Source: Chryseobacterium soli | Lineage (GTDB): Bacteria; Bacteroidota; Bacteroidia; Flavobacteriales; Weeksellaceae | Assembly: GCF_000737705.1 (NCBI RefSeq) | Contig: NZ_JPRH01000003.1 | Coordinates: forward strand, 124,001-188,000 | Direction: 5' to 3' | Length of the DNA: 64,000 bases | In this document: positions 9,327 to 16,925 of the stretch, piece by piece | Layout: each line of letters begins with the position of its first letter | How positions within the stretch are numbered: position 1 is the first letter of the stretch | Position numbers and translations under genes: made by a program | Notes under the pieces: generated by a model | Told to the model about the DNA's origin: nothing | Database searches by the model: none | The model's input: the letters and a program-made list of their open reading frames with translations, nothing else

Positions 9327-9395
9327 GTTTTTTTAAAGAAATTCTTTTGAAGTTTAAAAAAGCAATTTATTTTCAGGATGAATGATCCCCCGAAA

Positions 9396-9758
9396 TTAAA
9401 TCAGCCTGCAGGGGATTTCCAGATCTTCGTTCAGGGAATAACTTGCACATATTCTGTGATAGCCGTCGGCAATAATAAGTTTGTTAGCTCCTCGAACCAG
9501 TAAAATGGGTGAAAGTTTGATCCCTTTCTTTATTTTTTGAAGATCTTCCCGTACATATTTGTTTTCACGCGGGAGCAGTGGAAGTTCGCTTGCACGGAAA
9601 ATATCTTTACATTTTTTGTAAATGGTTTTGGCCTCAGTGAGTTCTTTGATAAGAGTTACCGTTTTTGATTCGTCATATAAAAGCTCCAAATAATCTTTGG
9701 CTGCAGGGAAATCATGTTTTTCAGGATTTTTTTTAAAAATGGCGTTGGTCTTTTTCAT
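9396..9758 (-). CDS. Small ParB-like (ParB/sulfiredoxin-fold) protein
   Basis: A 120-residue protein whose C-terminal 50 residues read SPILLVRGANKLIIADGYHRICASYSLN. The D-G-Y-H-R-x-x-A pattern with the preceding hydrophobic strand is the signature of the ParB N-terminal/sulfiredoxin nucleotide-binding fold. There is no HTH, so it is not a full partition protein. Stand-alone small members have been seen in diverse bacteria, mostly without known roles. It is a lone minus-strand gene upstream of nothing obvious. Fold assignment is by motif; function is unknown. Confidence 0.78.
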   Translation of the reverse strand: MKKTNAIFKKNPEKHDFPAAKDYLELLYDESKTVTLIKELTEAKTIYKKCKDIFRASELPLLPRENKYVREDLQKIKKGIKLSPILLVRGANKLIIADGYHRICASYSLNEDLEIPCRLI

Positions 9759-9872
9759 CGTTTTTGGTTTTAATTTTGAATAAATTATTTGTTATCATAC
9801 GAATCCAAAACTGTACCAGTTATTAAAAAGAGCAATTCATAAATTATACTGCAGATTAAATACATTATGAGC

Positions 9873-9914
9873 ATAAAAAAACCTCTCAGACTTTAGGGCT
9901 GAGAGGTTTTTTAT
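9873..9914 (-). terminator. Terminator of the pirin-to-GNAT operon
   Basis: Long arms built on AACCTCTCAG/CTGAGAGGTT with flanking A and T runs (9873-9889 and 9899-9914) and a 9-base loop. It lies 20 bases after the stop of the GNAT gene and works on both strands. Confidence 0.88.
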
Positions 9915-9933
9915 CTTTTGGTTTTAATTCAAA

Positions 9934-10221
9934 TTAATTAACTAAAATATCCTGAAGTTCTTTACTTTTTTGAAAGCTTGCTTTTGCAAACGGACAAAGC
10001 GGGATAATTTTCTTTTCATTTTTTCTTGCAAAGTCTACAGCAGCTAAAAGCATTTCTTTACCAACACCTTTTCCGTTGTATTCTTCGGCTACCTCGGTAT
10101 GATCGATGATGAATCGTTCTTCACCCGCCCAGGTATATGTCATTTTTCCTGCTGAGATACCATCTATGAAAGCCTCAAAACTTCCGTGTTTTTCGTCGTT
10201 GTTTTGTTTTACTTCTATCAT
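9934..10221 (-). CDS. Small GNAT-fold N-acetyltransferase (YjdJ-like)
   Basis: A 95-residue single-domain protein of the short GNAT type. It has the acetyl-CoA-binding loop region EEYNGKGVGKEMLLAAVDFAR (residues about 47-67) and the family's terminal I-x-P-L-C-P-F-A motif. In E. coli the relative YjdJ is encoded next to the Fe-S protein YjdI; here a YjdI-like gene lies two genes upstream, with an OsmC gene between. It is the last gene of the operon, two bases after the OsmC stop. Substrate unknown. Confidence 0.87.
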   Translation of the reverse strand: MIEVKQNNDEKHGSFEAFIDGISAGKMTYTWAGEERFIIDHTEVAEEYNGKGVGKEMLLAAVDFARKNEKKIIPLCPFAKASFQKSKELQDILVN

Positions 10222-10223
10222 AT

Positions 10224-10619
10224 TTATGAAAATTTGGTTAGTATTTCTATATCGTTTGTTAATATTTTATGCACCGGACATGCATCTGCAATAGCATGAA
10301 GTCTTTTCAGCTGCTCTTCATCTACATCCCCTTCAAAGCTGATGTTTCTGGTGAAAACTGCTCTTTTGGTCAATGGAAAGTTTTCAAGATCTACTTCTAC
10401 ATGAATCTGTTCCACATTCCATTCTTTTCTGTCGATGTACATCCTCAAAGTGGCAGCTGTACAGCTTGCGAGAGAGGTTGCCAGAATTTCAAAGGGATTA
10501 AATCCTTTATTTTGTCCGCCTTTGTCTATAGGTTCATCCGTGATGATTTTGTTATCGCCGGCGATGACTTCTGTGTAATACTTTTCTTTTCCTAAGCTTG
10601 CTTTTACCGTTACTCCCAT
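10224..10619 (-). CDS. OsmC family peroxiredoxin-like protein
   Basis: A 131-residue OsmC/Ohr-fold protein. The two redox cysteines are visible in L-A-S-C-T-A-A-T-L-R-M and D-A-C-P-V-H-K, the usual pair that reduces organic hydroperoxides through thiols. I chose the ATG at 10619 because the upstream gene's TAA overlaps it as TAATG, a translational-coupling arrangement; an earlier in-frame codon at 10664 would lie deep within the neighbour. It is the fifth gene of a tight six-gene minus-strand cluster. Confidence 0.93.
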   Translation of the reverse strand: MGVTVKASLGKEKYYTEVIAGDNKIITDEPIDKGGQNKGFNPFEILATSLASCTAATLRMYIDRKEWNVEQIHVEVDLENFPLTKRAVFTRNISFEGDVDEEQLKRLHAIADACPVHKILTNDIEILTKFS

Positions 10620-10837
10620 TATTTTTTTGTCTTGAATGTATAACTTAATGCTCCGGAAGGGCATAAGTCTATTTGGTTTTTAAGTTCTTCTGGAGTTGCA
10701 TTTTCTACTTTTATCCAGGGTCTTTCTTTTGGATCATAAACTTTTGGAAGTGTTTTTACACAAACAGCTGAGTGAATGCACTTTTGAGGCTGCCAGATCA
10801 CTGTGATGTCTCCATTGATATATTCATGCGTTTCCAT
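10619..10837 (-). CDS. Divergent 4Fe-4S mono-cluster protein (YjdI family)
   Basis: A 72-residue protein with Cys in K-C-I-H-S-A-V-C-V and D-L-C-P-S-G-A-L-S-Y, the pattern of the YjdI/Fer4_19 family that is thought to bind one iron-sulphur cluster. RPWI in the middle is also typical. It overlaps the downstream OsmC gene by one base (TAATG) and starts one base after the TMEM175-like gene ends, so the three are almost surely co-translated. The physiological role is not established. Confidence 0.9.
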   Translation of the reverse strand: METHEYINGDITVIWQPQKCIHSAVCVKTLPKVYDPKERPWIKVENATPEELKNQIDLCPSGALSYTFKTKK

Positions 10838-10838
10838 A

Positions 10839-11417
10839 TTAATTTTCTTTTAATGTTTTTTCAATACGTTTGTCCGGAATCAGCCATATGAGAGCTACGA
10901 TGTAATAAAAACCTATAGCAAGATAAGGATAAAAAAATGAAGTTGCGATCCCTGCAATATAGAATACAATTGAAATATATTCTTTAAACTTAGAATGTAT
11001 TGCTTGTTTTATACTCGAATTTTCACCCTCGTTTTTTATAATTAAATTCTCAAGAATTGTATACGCAATAGCACACATAATCAACCCGATGCCATAAGCC
11101 GCGGCTGGATTTTTTGCAAAATTGGTAGTGCCCAGCCATTCTGTAGCGACAGGCATTAACGAAAGCCAGAATAATAAATGAAGATTAGCCCAAAGAATGC
11201 TTCCGTTCACTTTTTTTACCGCCTGGAACAGGTGATGGTGATTATTCCAGTAGATTCCAACATAAATAAAGCTGAAAATATAGGCTAGAAATTTGGGAAG
11301 AATAGGCTTGAGGCTTTCCCAGCTTGTTCCTTCCGGTACCTTTAATTCAAGGACCATAATGGTAATAATAATGGCTAAAACACCGTCGCTGAAAGCTTCT
11401 AATCTTCCTTTTGTCAT
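10839..11417 (-). CDS. TMEM175 family (DUF1211) membrane protein, putative potassium channel
   Basis: A 192-residue protein with six predicted helices. The first helix carries the diagnostic R-x-x-x-F-S-D-G-V-x-A-I-x-I-T motif (RLEAFSDGVLAIIITIMVLEL, of which RxxxFSDG is the channel signature). Bacterial members form tetrameric K+-leak channels. The ATG overlaps the TGA of the FMN reductase gene by four bases, so it belongs to the same operon. Family certain; ion selectivity inferred from the family. Confidence 0.92.
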   Translation of the reverse strand: MTKGRLEAFSDGVLAIIITIMVLELKVPEGTSWESLKPILPKFLAYIFSFIYVGIYWNNHHHLFQAVKKVNGSILWANLHLLFWLSLMPVATEWLGTTNFAKNPAAAYGIGLIMCAIAYTILENLIIKNEGENSSIKQAIHSKFKEYISIVFYIAGIATSFFYPYLAIGFYYIVALIWLIPDKRIEKTLKEN

Positions 11418-11950
11418 GAGTTCTTAATCTGAATTTTAAAGTTTTCAATTTTTTCCTGTAATTCTTTTAACAGCTCCGGATTGATTACGCCGCTTTCCAG
11501 ATCAAAATTTTCATAAAATTTCGGAAGGGAAAAAGTATCTTTAACATCAGCCGCAAACTGCGGAAAAAATGTTTTGGCTGTATTCATCACGTTGCCACCG
11601 CCATACCCTCCGGGAGAAGTACTCATTAGCAGCATGGGTTTATTTTGAAAAACTTTTACGTTAATTCTTGAAGCCCAGTCGAAAACGTTTTTGAAAGCGG
11701 CACTGTAAGATCTGTTGTGCTCGGCAAGAGAACAGATAATTGCATCGCATTCTTCAATAGCTTTTAAAAAACGGTGTGCTTCATCCGGAAATCCCTTTTT
11801 TTCAAGATCTACCGAGAAAACCGGCATATTGAAATCATTAAGGTCGATAAAATTGACGTCCTCATCCTGAAAATCTTTTAAAACAAATTTTACAAGTTCT
11901 CTGTTGATGGAGGTGGAAGAGGTGCTTCCTGCAAATACTAATATATTCAT
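11414..11950 (-). CDS. NADPH-dependent FMN reductase family protein
   Basis: A 178-residue flavodoxin-fold reductase. The N-terminus MNILVFAGSTSSTSINREL holds the phosphate-binding loop for FMN; PEYNxS-like positions appear as AEHNRSYSAAFKNVFDWAS, and L-M-S-T-S-P-G-G-Y-G-G is the second FMN loop. Such enzymes reduce FMN, quinones or azo compounds. I use the ATG at 11950; a TTG 27 bases earlier gives a less usual start. It follows the pirin gene by 29 bases and overlaps the TMEM175-like gene. Confidence 0.9.
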   Translation of the reverse strand: MNILVFAGSTSSTSINRELVKFVLKDFQDEDVNFIDLNDFNMPVFSVDLEKKGFPDEAHRFLKAIEECDAIICSLAEHNRSYSAAFKNVFDWASRINVKVFQNKPMLLMSTSPGGYGGGNVMNTAKTFFPQFAADVKDTFSLPKFYENFDLESGVINPELLKELQEKIENFKIQIKNS

Positions 11951-11979
11951 GGCTGTTTTTTTAGAGTCTGACCTCAAAA

Positions 11980-12879
11980 TTATTTTCTGTTTAAAATGGA
12001 TTTTGGTAGGGGAACATATTCTGTTTCATCGCCTGGAACCAATGGAAATGCCTCATGGTTTTGATCATTCCAGTCCACTTTAGCCTGTTCCAGTAATTCT
12101 TTATCTGAATTGACAAAATTCCAGTAGATAAAACGTTCTTCGTCAAAAGGTTCACCACCGAATAGATAAACGGTCCCGTTTTCACTCATGTCAAACTCAC
12201 ACAGTTTGGTGTCTTTGGCTATTAAAAGCTGTTTTGATCCGTATTTGTTTCCTTCAATATCCACGGTGCCATCCAGAACATACATAGCTGCTTCCCCATA
12301 CAGGTCTTTTCCAATACTTATTTTTTGTGCAGTCTCAGTTTTTATTTCAATGAAAAATAATTTACTGTGAACAGGAACCGGAGATGTTCTGCCAAATGCT
12401 TCGCCTGCGATTAATTTATACTGAATACCGCCTTCTTCCCAAACCGGAATATCTTCTGCTTCGATGTGATGGAAAGTAGGCTCAGCCTGTTCCAGATACT
12501 TTGGAAGTCCCACCCAGATCTGAAAACCATGCAGCCTTTTATCAGTGTGTCTCAGATATTCGGGAGTTCTTTCAGAGTGTACGACACCTTTTCCGGCGGT
12601 CATCCAGTTGACGGCTCCCGGTTTTATTTCAAGGGCACTTCCAATGCTGTCACGGTGAAAAATGGATCCTTCAAGCAGGTAAGTCAGCGTAGATAATCCG
12701 ATATGCGGATGTGGCGGAACATCAAGGTTTTGATAGTCTTTCAATTCAGAAGGTCCCATATGATCAATGAAAACAAAAGGTCCGACTGCTCTTTTCTCAC
12801 GAAAAGGTAAAAGCCTTCCCACTAAAAAGTTTCCTATATCTGCTGCTTTTTCTTCAATGATAAGTCCGATGTTTGACAT
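11980..12879 (-). CDS. Pirin family protein
   Basis: A 299-residue bicupin. The N-terminal cupin holds the metal ligands in H-P-H-I-G-L and H-S-E-R-T (the pirin pattern HPHxG...G.VHSE) at roughly residues 57-105; an elongated C-terminal cupin follows. Pirins bind Fe or other metals and some have quercetin 2,3-dioxygenase activity. This gene heads a six-gene minus-strand cluster with FMN reductase, TMEM175-like, Fe-S, OsmC and GNAT genes. A second pirin gene lies about 550 bases upstream, only moderately similar, so they are old paralogues. Confidence 0.93.
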   Translation of the reverse strand: MSNIGLIIEEKAADIGNFLVGRLLPFREKRAVGPFVFIDHMGPSELKDYQNLDVPPHPHIGLSTLTYLLEGSIFHRDSIGSALEIKPGAVNWMTAGKGVVHSERTPEYLRHTDKRLHGFQIWVGLPKYLEQAEPTFHHIEAEDIPVWEEGGIQYKLIAGEAFGRTSPVPVHSKLFFIEIKTETAQKISIGKDLYGEAAMYVLDGTVDIEGNKYGSKQLLIAKDTKLCEFDMSENGTVYLFGGEPFDEERFIYWNFVNSDKELLEQAKVDWNDQNHEAFPLVPGDETEYVPLPKSILNRK

Positions 12880-12954
12880 GATTAAAGTGGTTTTTAATTT
12901 TTTGTTTACGCTAATGTAATTAATATTCGTAATGTTCCGTATGCTTCGTGGAAA

Positions 12955-13269
12955 CTAAAGTTTGTCATAGCCGTCAAATCTTTCATCTACAATACGTTTC
13001 CAATCCGGATTTTTTTTGATGTAGGCAAAGACATACGGGCAGAATGGTAACAGTTTTTTACCGTTGTCTTCTATATAATGCAGTGTTTTTTCAACAACAG
13101 CGGCTGCGGCGGCTCCGGTTCCTGCTAATTCAGGATCAGCTTCTGTGTGGACCAATGCGATCTGATGTCCCATTTCGCGGTAATCGATGAACGCAGCATA
13201 GCCGTTGACCTCTATTTCAAATCTTTTCCCGGTCTTTATTAAGTCTATATTTTCAAATTCTGGTTTCAT
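12955..13269 (-). CDS. Small GNAT-fold N-acetyltransferase (YjdJ-like)
   Basis: A 104-residue protein of the same short GNAT type as the one at 9934-10221. It has A-D-P-E-L-A-G-T-G-A-A-A-A-A-V-V-E as the acetyl-CoA loop and L-L-P-F-C-P-Y near the C-terminus. It lies between the two pirin genes, 156 bases after the upstream one. Having two such proteins within 4 kb, each beside a pirin, suggests the cluster grew by duplication. Substrate unknown. Confidence 0.86.
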   Translation of the reverse strand: MKPEFENIDLIKTGKRFEIEVNGYAAFIDYREMGHQIALVHTEADPELAGTGAAAAAVVEKTLHYIEDNGKKLLPFCPYVFAYIKKNPDWKRIVDERFDGYDKL

Positions 13270-13425
13270 GATAGTGGATTATTTTGAGTAATTCATGGGT
13301 TTGACGTCAGTGTACAACATCATACCCATGATGCTTATAAAATACATTAGGTTAGATAAATATAAGAAAATCATGATCAATAATCTCCTAATAAAAGTTA
13401 AGATTAGTTTAATTATGATGCCGGT

Positions 13426-14301
13426 TTAGTCCTCAAGATATCCGAATTTTCCGGTATTGTAATCTTCAAATGCCTGCATAATTTCCTCTCTTGTATTCAT
13501 CACAAAAGGGCCGTGCGGATAAATAGGCTCGTTTAAAGGCTGTCCGCTGATAATTAATACCACAGCATCTTCAGCAGCTTCTATAATAAATGTTTCGCCT
13601 TCATTTTGAAATAATACAAAATGATCCGTGGCAACCTTTTGTTCACCATTGACTATAATGCTTCCTTCGATAACCAAAGCCCCGGTGTTAAAAGAAGCAG
13701 GAAAATCAAATTCCGCTTTTCCTCCTGATTTTAGCTTTGCATTCATCATATTGACAGGGCTGAAAGTAGTGGCAGGACCTTTATGACCGTTATATTCTCC
13801 GGCAATAATTTCAACATATCCATGGTTTCTCAAGTCCACTTTTTCCATGTCTGCATTTTTAATCGCCTGGTATTTTGGACAGCTCATTTTATATACGGAA
13901 GGAAGGTTTACCCAAAGCTGGACCATCTGGAAGGTACCCCCGGTTTTTGACCATTCGGTTTCGTGGTATTCTTTGTGAAGAACTCCTTTTGCGGCAGTCA
14001 TCCATTGAACATCTCCTTCACCGATGATTCCTCCACCGCCTGCGCTGTCATGATGTTCAACTTTTCCCTGATAGGCTATGGTAACGGTTTCAAAACCTCT
14101 GTGAGGATGCACACCGACACCTCTGGGATTGTCGGATCCGTTAAAATGAAATTTCGAATTGTAATCCAGCATGATGAACGGATCCATTCTTTTCATGTCC
14201 ATTCCTTGTATACCGGGAATAAAATTATGAACTCTGAAACCATCCCCTACAAAATGTGCAGGTTTTGGAGATGCTACGATTTCTATCTTCTTTGTTGCCA
14301 T
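13426..14301 (-). CDS. Pirin family protein
   Basis: A 291-residue bicupin. The metal site reads H-P-H-R-G-F-E-T-V-T with H-H-D-S-A-G-G and later K-G-V-L-H-K-E-Y-H-E-T-E in the N-terminal domain (about residues 62-110). The C-terminal domain closes with a G-P-F-V-M-N-T-R-E-E-I motif common in pirins. A TATTTTTG -7 box lies 24 bases upstream of the ATG, so this gene has its own promoter and may also feed the downstream GNAT gene. Activity (dioxygenase or regulator) not decidable here. Confidence 0.93.
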   Translation of the reverse strand: MATKKIEIVASPKPAHFVGDGFRVHNFIPGIQGMDMKRMDPFIMLDYNSKFHFNGSDNPRGVGVHPHRGFETVTIAYQGKVEHHDSAGGGGIIGEGDVQWMTAAKGVLHKEYHETEWSKTGGTFQMVQLWVNLPSVYKMSCPKYQAIKNADMEKVDLRNHGYVEIIAGEYNGHKGPATTFSPVNMMNAKLKSGGKAEFDFPASFNTGALVIEGSIIVNGEQKVATDHFVLFQNEGETFIIEAAEDAVVLIISGQPLNEPIYPHGPFVMNTREEIMQAFEDYNTGKFGYLED

Positions 14302-14324
14302 AACGATGTGCTTTTATATTAACA

Positions 14325-14332
14325 CAAAAATA
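14325..14332 (-). promoter_or_regulatory. -7 box (TATTTTTG) for the upstream pirin gene
   Basis: Exact TAnnTTTG match on the minus strand, 24 bases before the pirin ATG. No clear -33 element. Confidence 0.5.
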
Positions 14333-14415
14333 GGGCAGATAAAGATCAGATACATTGATCTGTGGTAAGTTCATGAAGTGAGCGTGAATCGTATTTGATC
14401 AATACACACATTGAT

Positions 14416-15822
14416 TTATTTATCTTCTTTCGACTGCATGTTTTTCCCATCTGAAACATGAAGCCTTCTGAAAATGAAACCTGATAAAATGGTAAGGATT
14501 CCTACGGTTAGGAAAGTGTATCGGAAGGCATTGTGGATCTCACCCTCAATAAGATCTGTATTTTCAAATAATTTTAAAACAATCAATCCGAACGCAATCC
14601 CGAAGCCAATGGCCAGCTGCTGATTCACGGATAATAATGAGTTGCCGCTGCTGGTCTGAAAGTTTCTCAGGTCTGCAATAGAAATTGTATTCATTGAAGT
14701 GAACTGGATAGAGTTGAAGAACCCAAGAATAGCAATAATAGGGACAAACCAATATAAGGAAGAATGGATATTCGGGATTGCAAGCAGGCAGATTAATGTT
14801 CCGATAATGAAAGTGTTCACCATCAGTGTTTTTCTGTATCCATATCTGTCCAGAATTTTAATGACATAAGATTTCCCAAACATTGCCGTCAGGGCCATTG
14901 GTGCAATAATCCACCCGGAGGTGACTGCAGACTGTTTATAAGCAATCTGAATCATCAGCGGAAGAAGTAATGGGACAGAACTGATTCCTAATCGGGTGGC
15001 TAGATTTCCTACCACTCCCACACGGAACGTTCTCACCTGAAAAAGATTCAGTGGGAAAATAGGAGTTCCGCTTCTTTTTGCATGTCGGTAATAATAGTAC
15101 AGAAACAGGAATCCTAAAATAAAGACTACCAGAACCGGAGTTGTATTCTGCAGATCTCCGAAAAGTTCCAGAGAGATAGAAAGCAGGAGAGAGGCCGCCG
15201 CGAAGATCATAAAACCTTTGAGGTCAAAATCTACATCATCCGATTTATAATTGGGCATAAACTTGAATCCTAAAACAATCCCTAGTACACCAATAGGAAT
15301 ATTGATAAGAAAAATCCAGTGCCATGAAAGATAATCAACCATATATCCACCCACTAACGGACCGAGAACCGGACCGATAAGGGCTGGGATAATGGCGAAA
15401 TTCATAGCCTTTAGTAATTCATTTTTATCAAAAGTTTTAATTAACGCTAATTTTCCGACTGGAGTCATTAAACTTCCGCCAACTCCCTGAATGACCCGGG
15501 AAATAACCAGATGGGTAAGGTTTTGTGACATCGCACAAAGGAGGGAACCAATGCTGAAAAGAGCCAGTGAGAAAATAAAAACTTTCTTTGTTCCGAACCG
15601 GTCTGCCAAAAATCCGCTTGCAGGCATAAAAACAGCCAGCGTTAATACATAACTGATGATGGCGTTCTGCATGTTAAGTGGAGATTCGTTCAGATCTCTG
15701 GCGATGGATGGCAGAGAAGTGTTCAGAATGGTTGAATCCAGCATCTGCATAAAAATTGCAGTACCGAGAATCAATGGAAGTATCTTTTTTATTGACGTTT
15801 CGTTCGTATGGGTTTCAGACAT
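14416..15822 (-). CDS. MFS transporter, DHA2 (EmrB/QacA-like) family, 14-helix exporter
   Basis: A 468-residue inner-membrane protein. It shows the MFS motif A (G-F-L-A-D-R-F-G-T-K-K) after helix 2, motif C-like G-P-V-L-G-P-L-V-G-G in helix 5, and the DHA2-type N-terminus L-D-S-T-I-L-N-T-S-L-P-S-I-A. These exporters pump out drugs, dyes or detergents using proton antiport. It is a single minus-strand gene without an adjacent membrane-fusion protein or regulator, so the pump probably works alone. Confidence 0.92.
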   Translation of the reverse strand: MSETHTNETSIKKILPLILGTAIFMQMLDSTILNTSLPSIARDLNESPLNMQNAIISYVLTLAVFMPASGFLADRFGTKKVFIFSLALFSIGSLLCAMSQNLTHLVISRVIQGVGGSLMTPVGKLALIKTFDKNELLKAMNFAIIPALIGPVLGPLVGGYMVDYLSWHWIFLINIPIGVLGIVLGFKFMPNYKSDDVDFDLKGFMIFAAASLLLSISLELFGDLQNTTPVLVVFILGFLFLYYYYRHAKRSGTPIFPLNLFQVRTFRVGVVGNLATRLGISSVPLLLPLMIQIAYKQSAVTSGWIIAPMALTAMFGKSYVIKILDRYGYRKTLMVNTFIIGTLICLLAIPNIHSSLYWFVPIIAILGFFNSIQFTSMNTISIADLRNFQTSSGNSLLSVNQQLAIGFGIAFGLIVLKLFENTDLIEGEIHNAFRYTFLTVGILTILSGFIFRRLHVSDGKNMQSKEDK

Positions 15823-15924
15823 AGTACAGGCCAGAATTTTTATATTCCGGGATTTTGATTGGTTGTAAAGTGAGGCTCTTTTTGATCAGAGCTTTTACCT
15901 TAGATGAAGAAATGAGTATAAAAT

Positions 15925-15960
15925 TAAAAAAGTCCTGTGAAATATCACAGGACTTTTTAA
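15925..15960 (-). terminator. Terminator after the 270-residue secreted protein gene
   Basis: AAAGTCCTGTGA and its complement enclose a 4-base loop (stem roughly 15925-15940/15945-15960), with A and T runs on both sides. It touches the stop codon of the gene at 15962. Confidence 0.88.
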
Positions 15961-15961
15961 T

Positions 15962-16774
15962 TTATTTTCTAGGCTTTTCTACTCCTTTCCATTCGTCACC
16001 GGCTTTTCTGTACTGGCTTAAGATGTAAGTTTTAAAATCTTTTGTTTTATACTCTATGTTATCGGTGTTTTGTTCAAAAGGCATGATGTAATAATAATCT
16101 ACATCTGTTTTATCCGATTTGTTTCCTTTTTTCACACTAGGAACATATTTTGAGAATTTATAGCTTGGAAGATATTGTTTCAGTCTTACATAAAAATCTT
16201 TGTCTTCTTTTTCGTTAGGAATGATATCTACAATATTGAAATCATCTTTTTTCTTGTCGATCCACAAATAGTACGTTTTTTCTTCACCCGTATTTCTGTT
16301 GAGAGAATTGAAAGAAAATAATTCTTTCGGTACCAGTTCCTTAATTTTTTCCGGATCTACTTTTGTGTAGTATTCACCTTTTGAAGGATCTACATACGTC
16401 TCCAGATTAAGCATCAACACAGGATTGTTGTCGAAATTTTTGTTTTTGAAATATTGATTTAAGGAAAGTTCTGCAGTTTTTCTAAGTTCTTTTCCTCTTT
16501 CATCCAGTTTTTTGGTGAAGTTTTGAGGATTTATTTTTTTCACAAACTCATATAAAACCATTGGCTTTACGTCCTTAAGGTGAGGATAAGTTTTCAGCTG
16601 TTCAGCTTTTACCAGCCAGTAATATTGTTGATAATAATCGTCTTTATCAGCGTCTTTTACGCTTTTATAGCTTAAAGCAAGCTTTTTTGAGTTAAGGTAT
16701 TTGCCGTATTTTCCCTGTCCAAAAGCAAAACTTATAGATAATAAAGCAAATAAGATAGTAAGGTTTCTTCTCAT
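15962..16774 (-). CDS. Secreted protein of unknown function
   Basis: A 270-residue protein with a signal peptide (MRRNLTILFALLSISFAFGQ). The mature part is rich in Lys, Tyr and Asp and holds no motif I recognise. I take the ATG at 16774, which gives a clean signal peptide; a TTG ten codons earlier would put charged residues in front. A TATATTTG -7 box 28 bases upstream and a strong terminator make it a single-gene unit. Function unknown. Confidence 0.8.
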   Translation of the reverse strand: MRRNLTILFALLSISFAFGQGKYGKYLNSKKLALSYKSVKDADKDDYYQQYYWLVKAEQLKTYPHLKDVKPMVLYEFVKKINPQNFTKKLDERGKELRKTAELSLNQYFKNKNFDNNPVLMLNLETYVDPSKGEYYTKVDPEKIKELVPKELFSFNSLNRNTGEEKTYYLWIDKKKDDFNIVDIIPNEKEDKDFYVRLKQYLPSYKFSKYVPSVKKGNKSDKTDVDYYYIMPFEQNTDNIEYKTKDFKTYILSQYRKAGDEWKGVEKPRK

Positions 16775-16801
16775 TTTTTTATAATTGATATTTTCGTTTT
16801 C

Positions 16802-16809
16802 CAAATATA
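16802..16809 (-). promoter_or_regulatory. -7 box (TATATTTG) for the 270-residue secreted protein gene
   Basis: Exact TAnnTTTG match on the minus strand, 28 bases before the chosen ATG. It overlaps the alternative TTG start, which argues that the ATG is the true start. Confidence 0.5.
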
Positions 16810-16872
16810 ATTATTTATTAGATAATATTTTTGATTGTCAGTCAAATTATATCAATATTGTTGTCGGTTATT

Positions 16873-16902
16873 CAAAAAAAAATCCCGTATTGCTACGGGA
16901 TT
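16873..16902 (-). terminator. Terminator of asnB
   Basis: AATCCCGTA (16881-16889) pairs with TACGGGATT (16894-16902) over a 4-base loop; on the minus strand it is followed by a run of nine T. Confidence 0.88.
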
Positions 16903-16925
16903 GATAATATTAATGAGATTTTGAT

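Noticed and set aside
10620..10664. OsmC start 15 codons earlier.
   Set aside because: It would overlap deep into the Fe-S protein gene; the TAATG junction and family alignment support the ATG at 10619.
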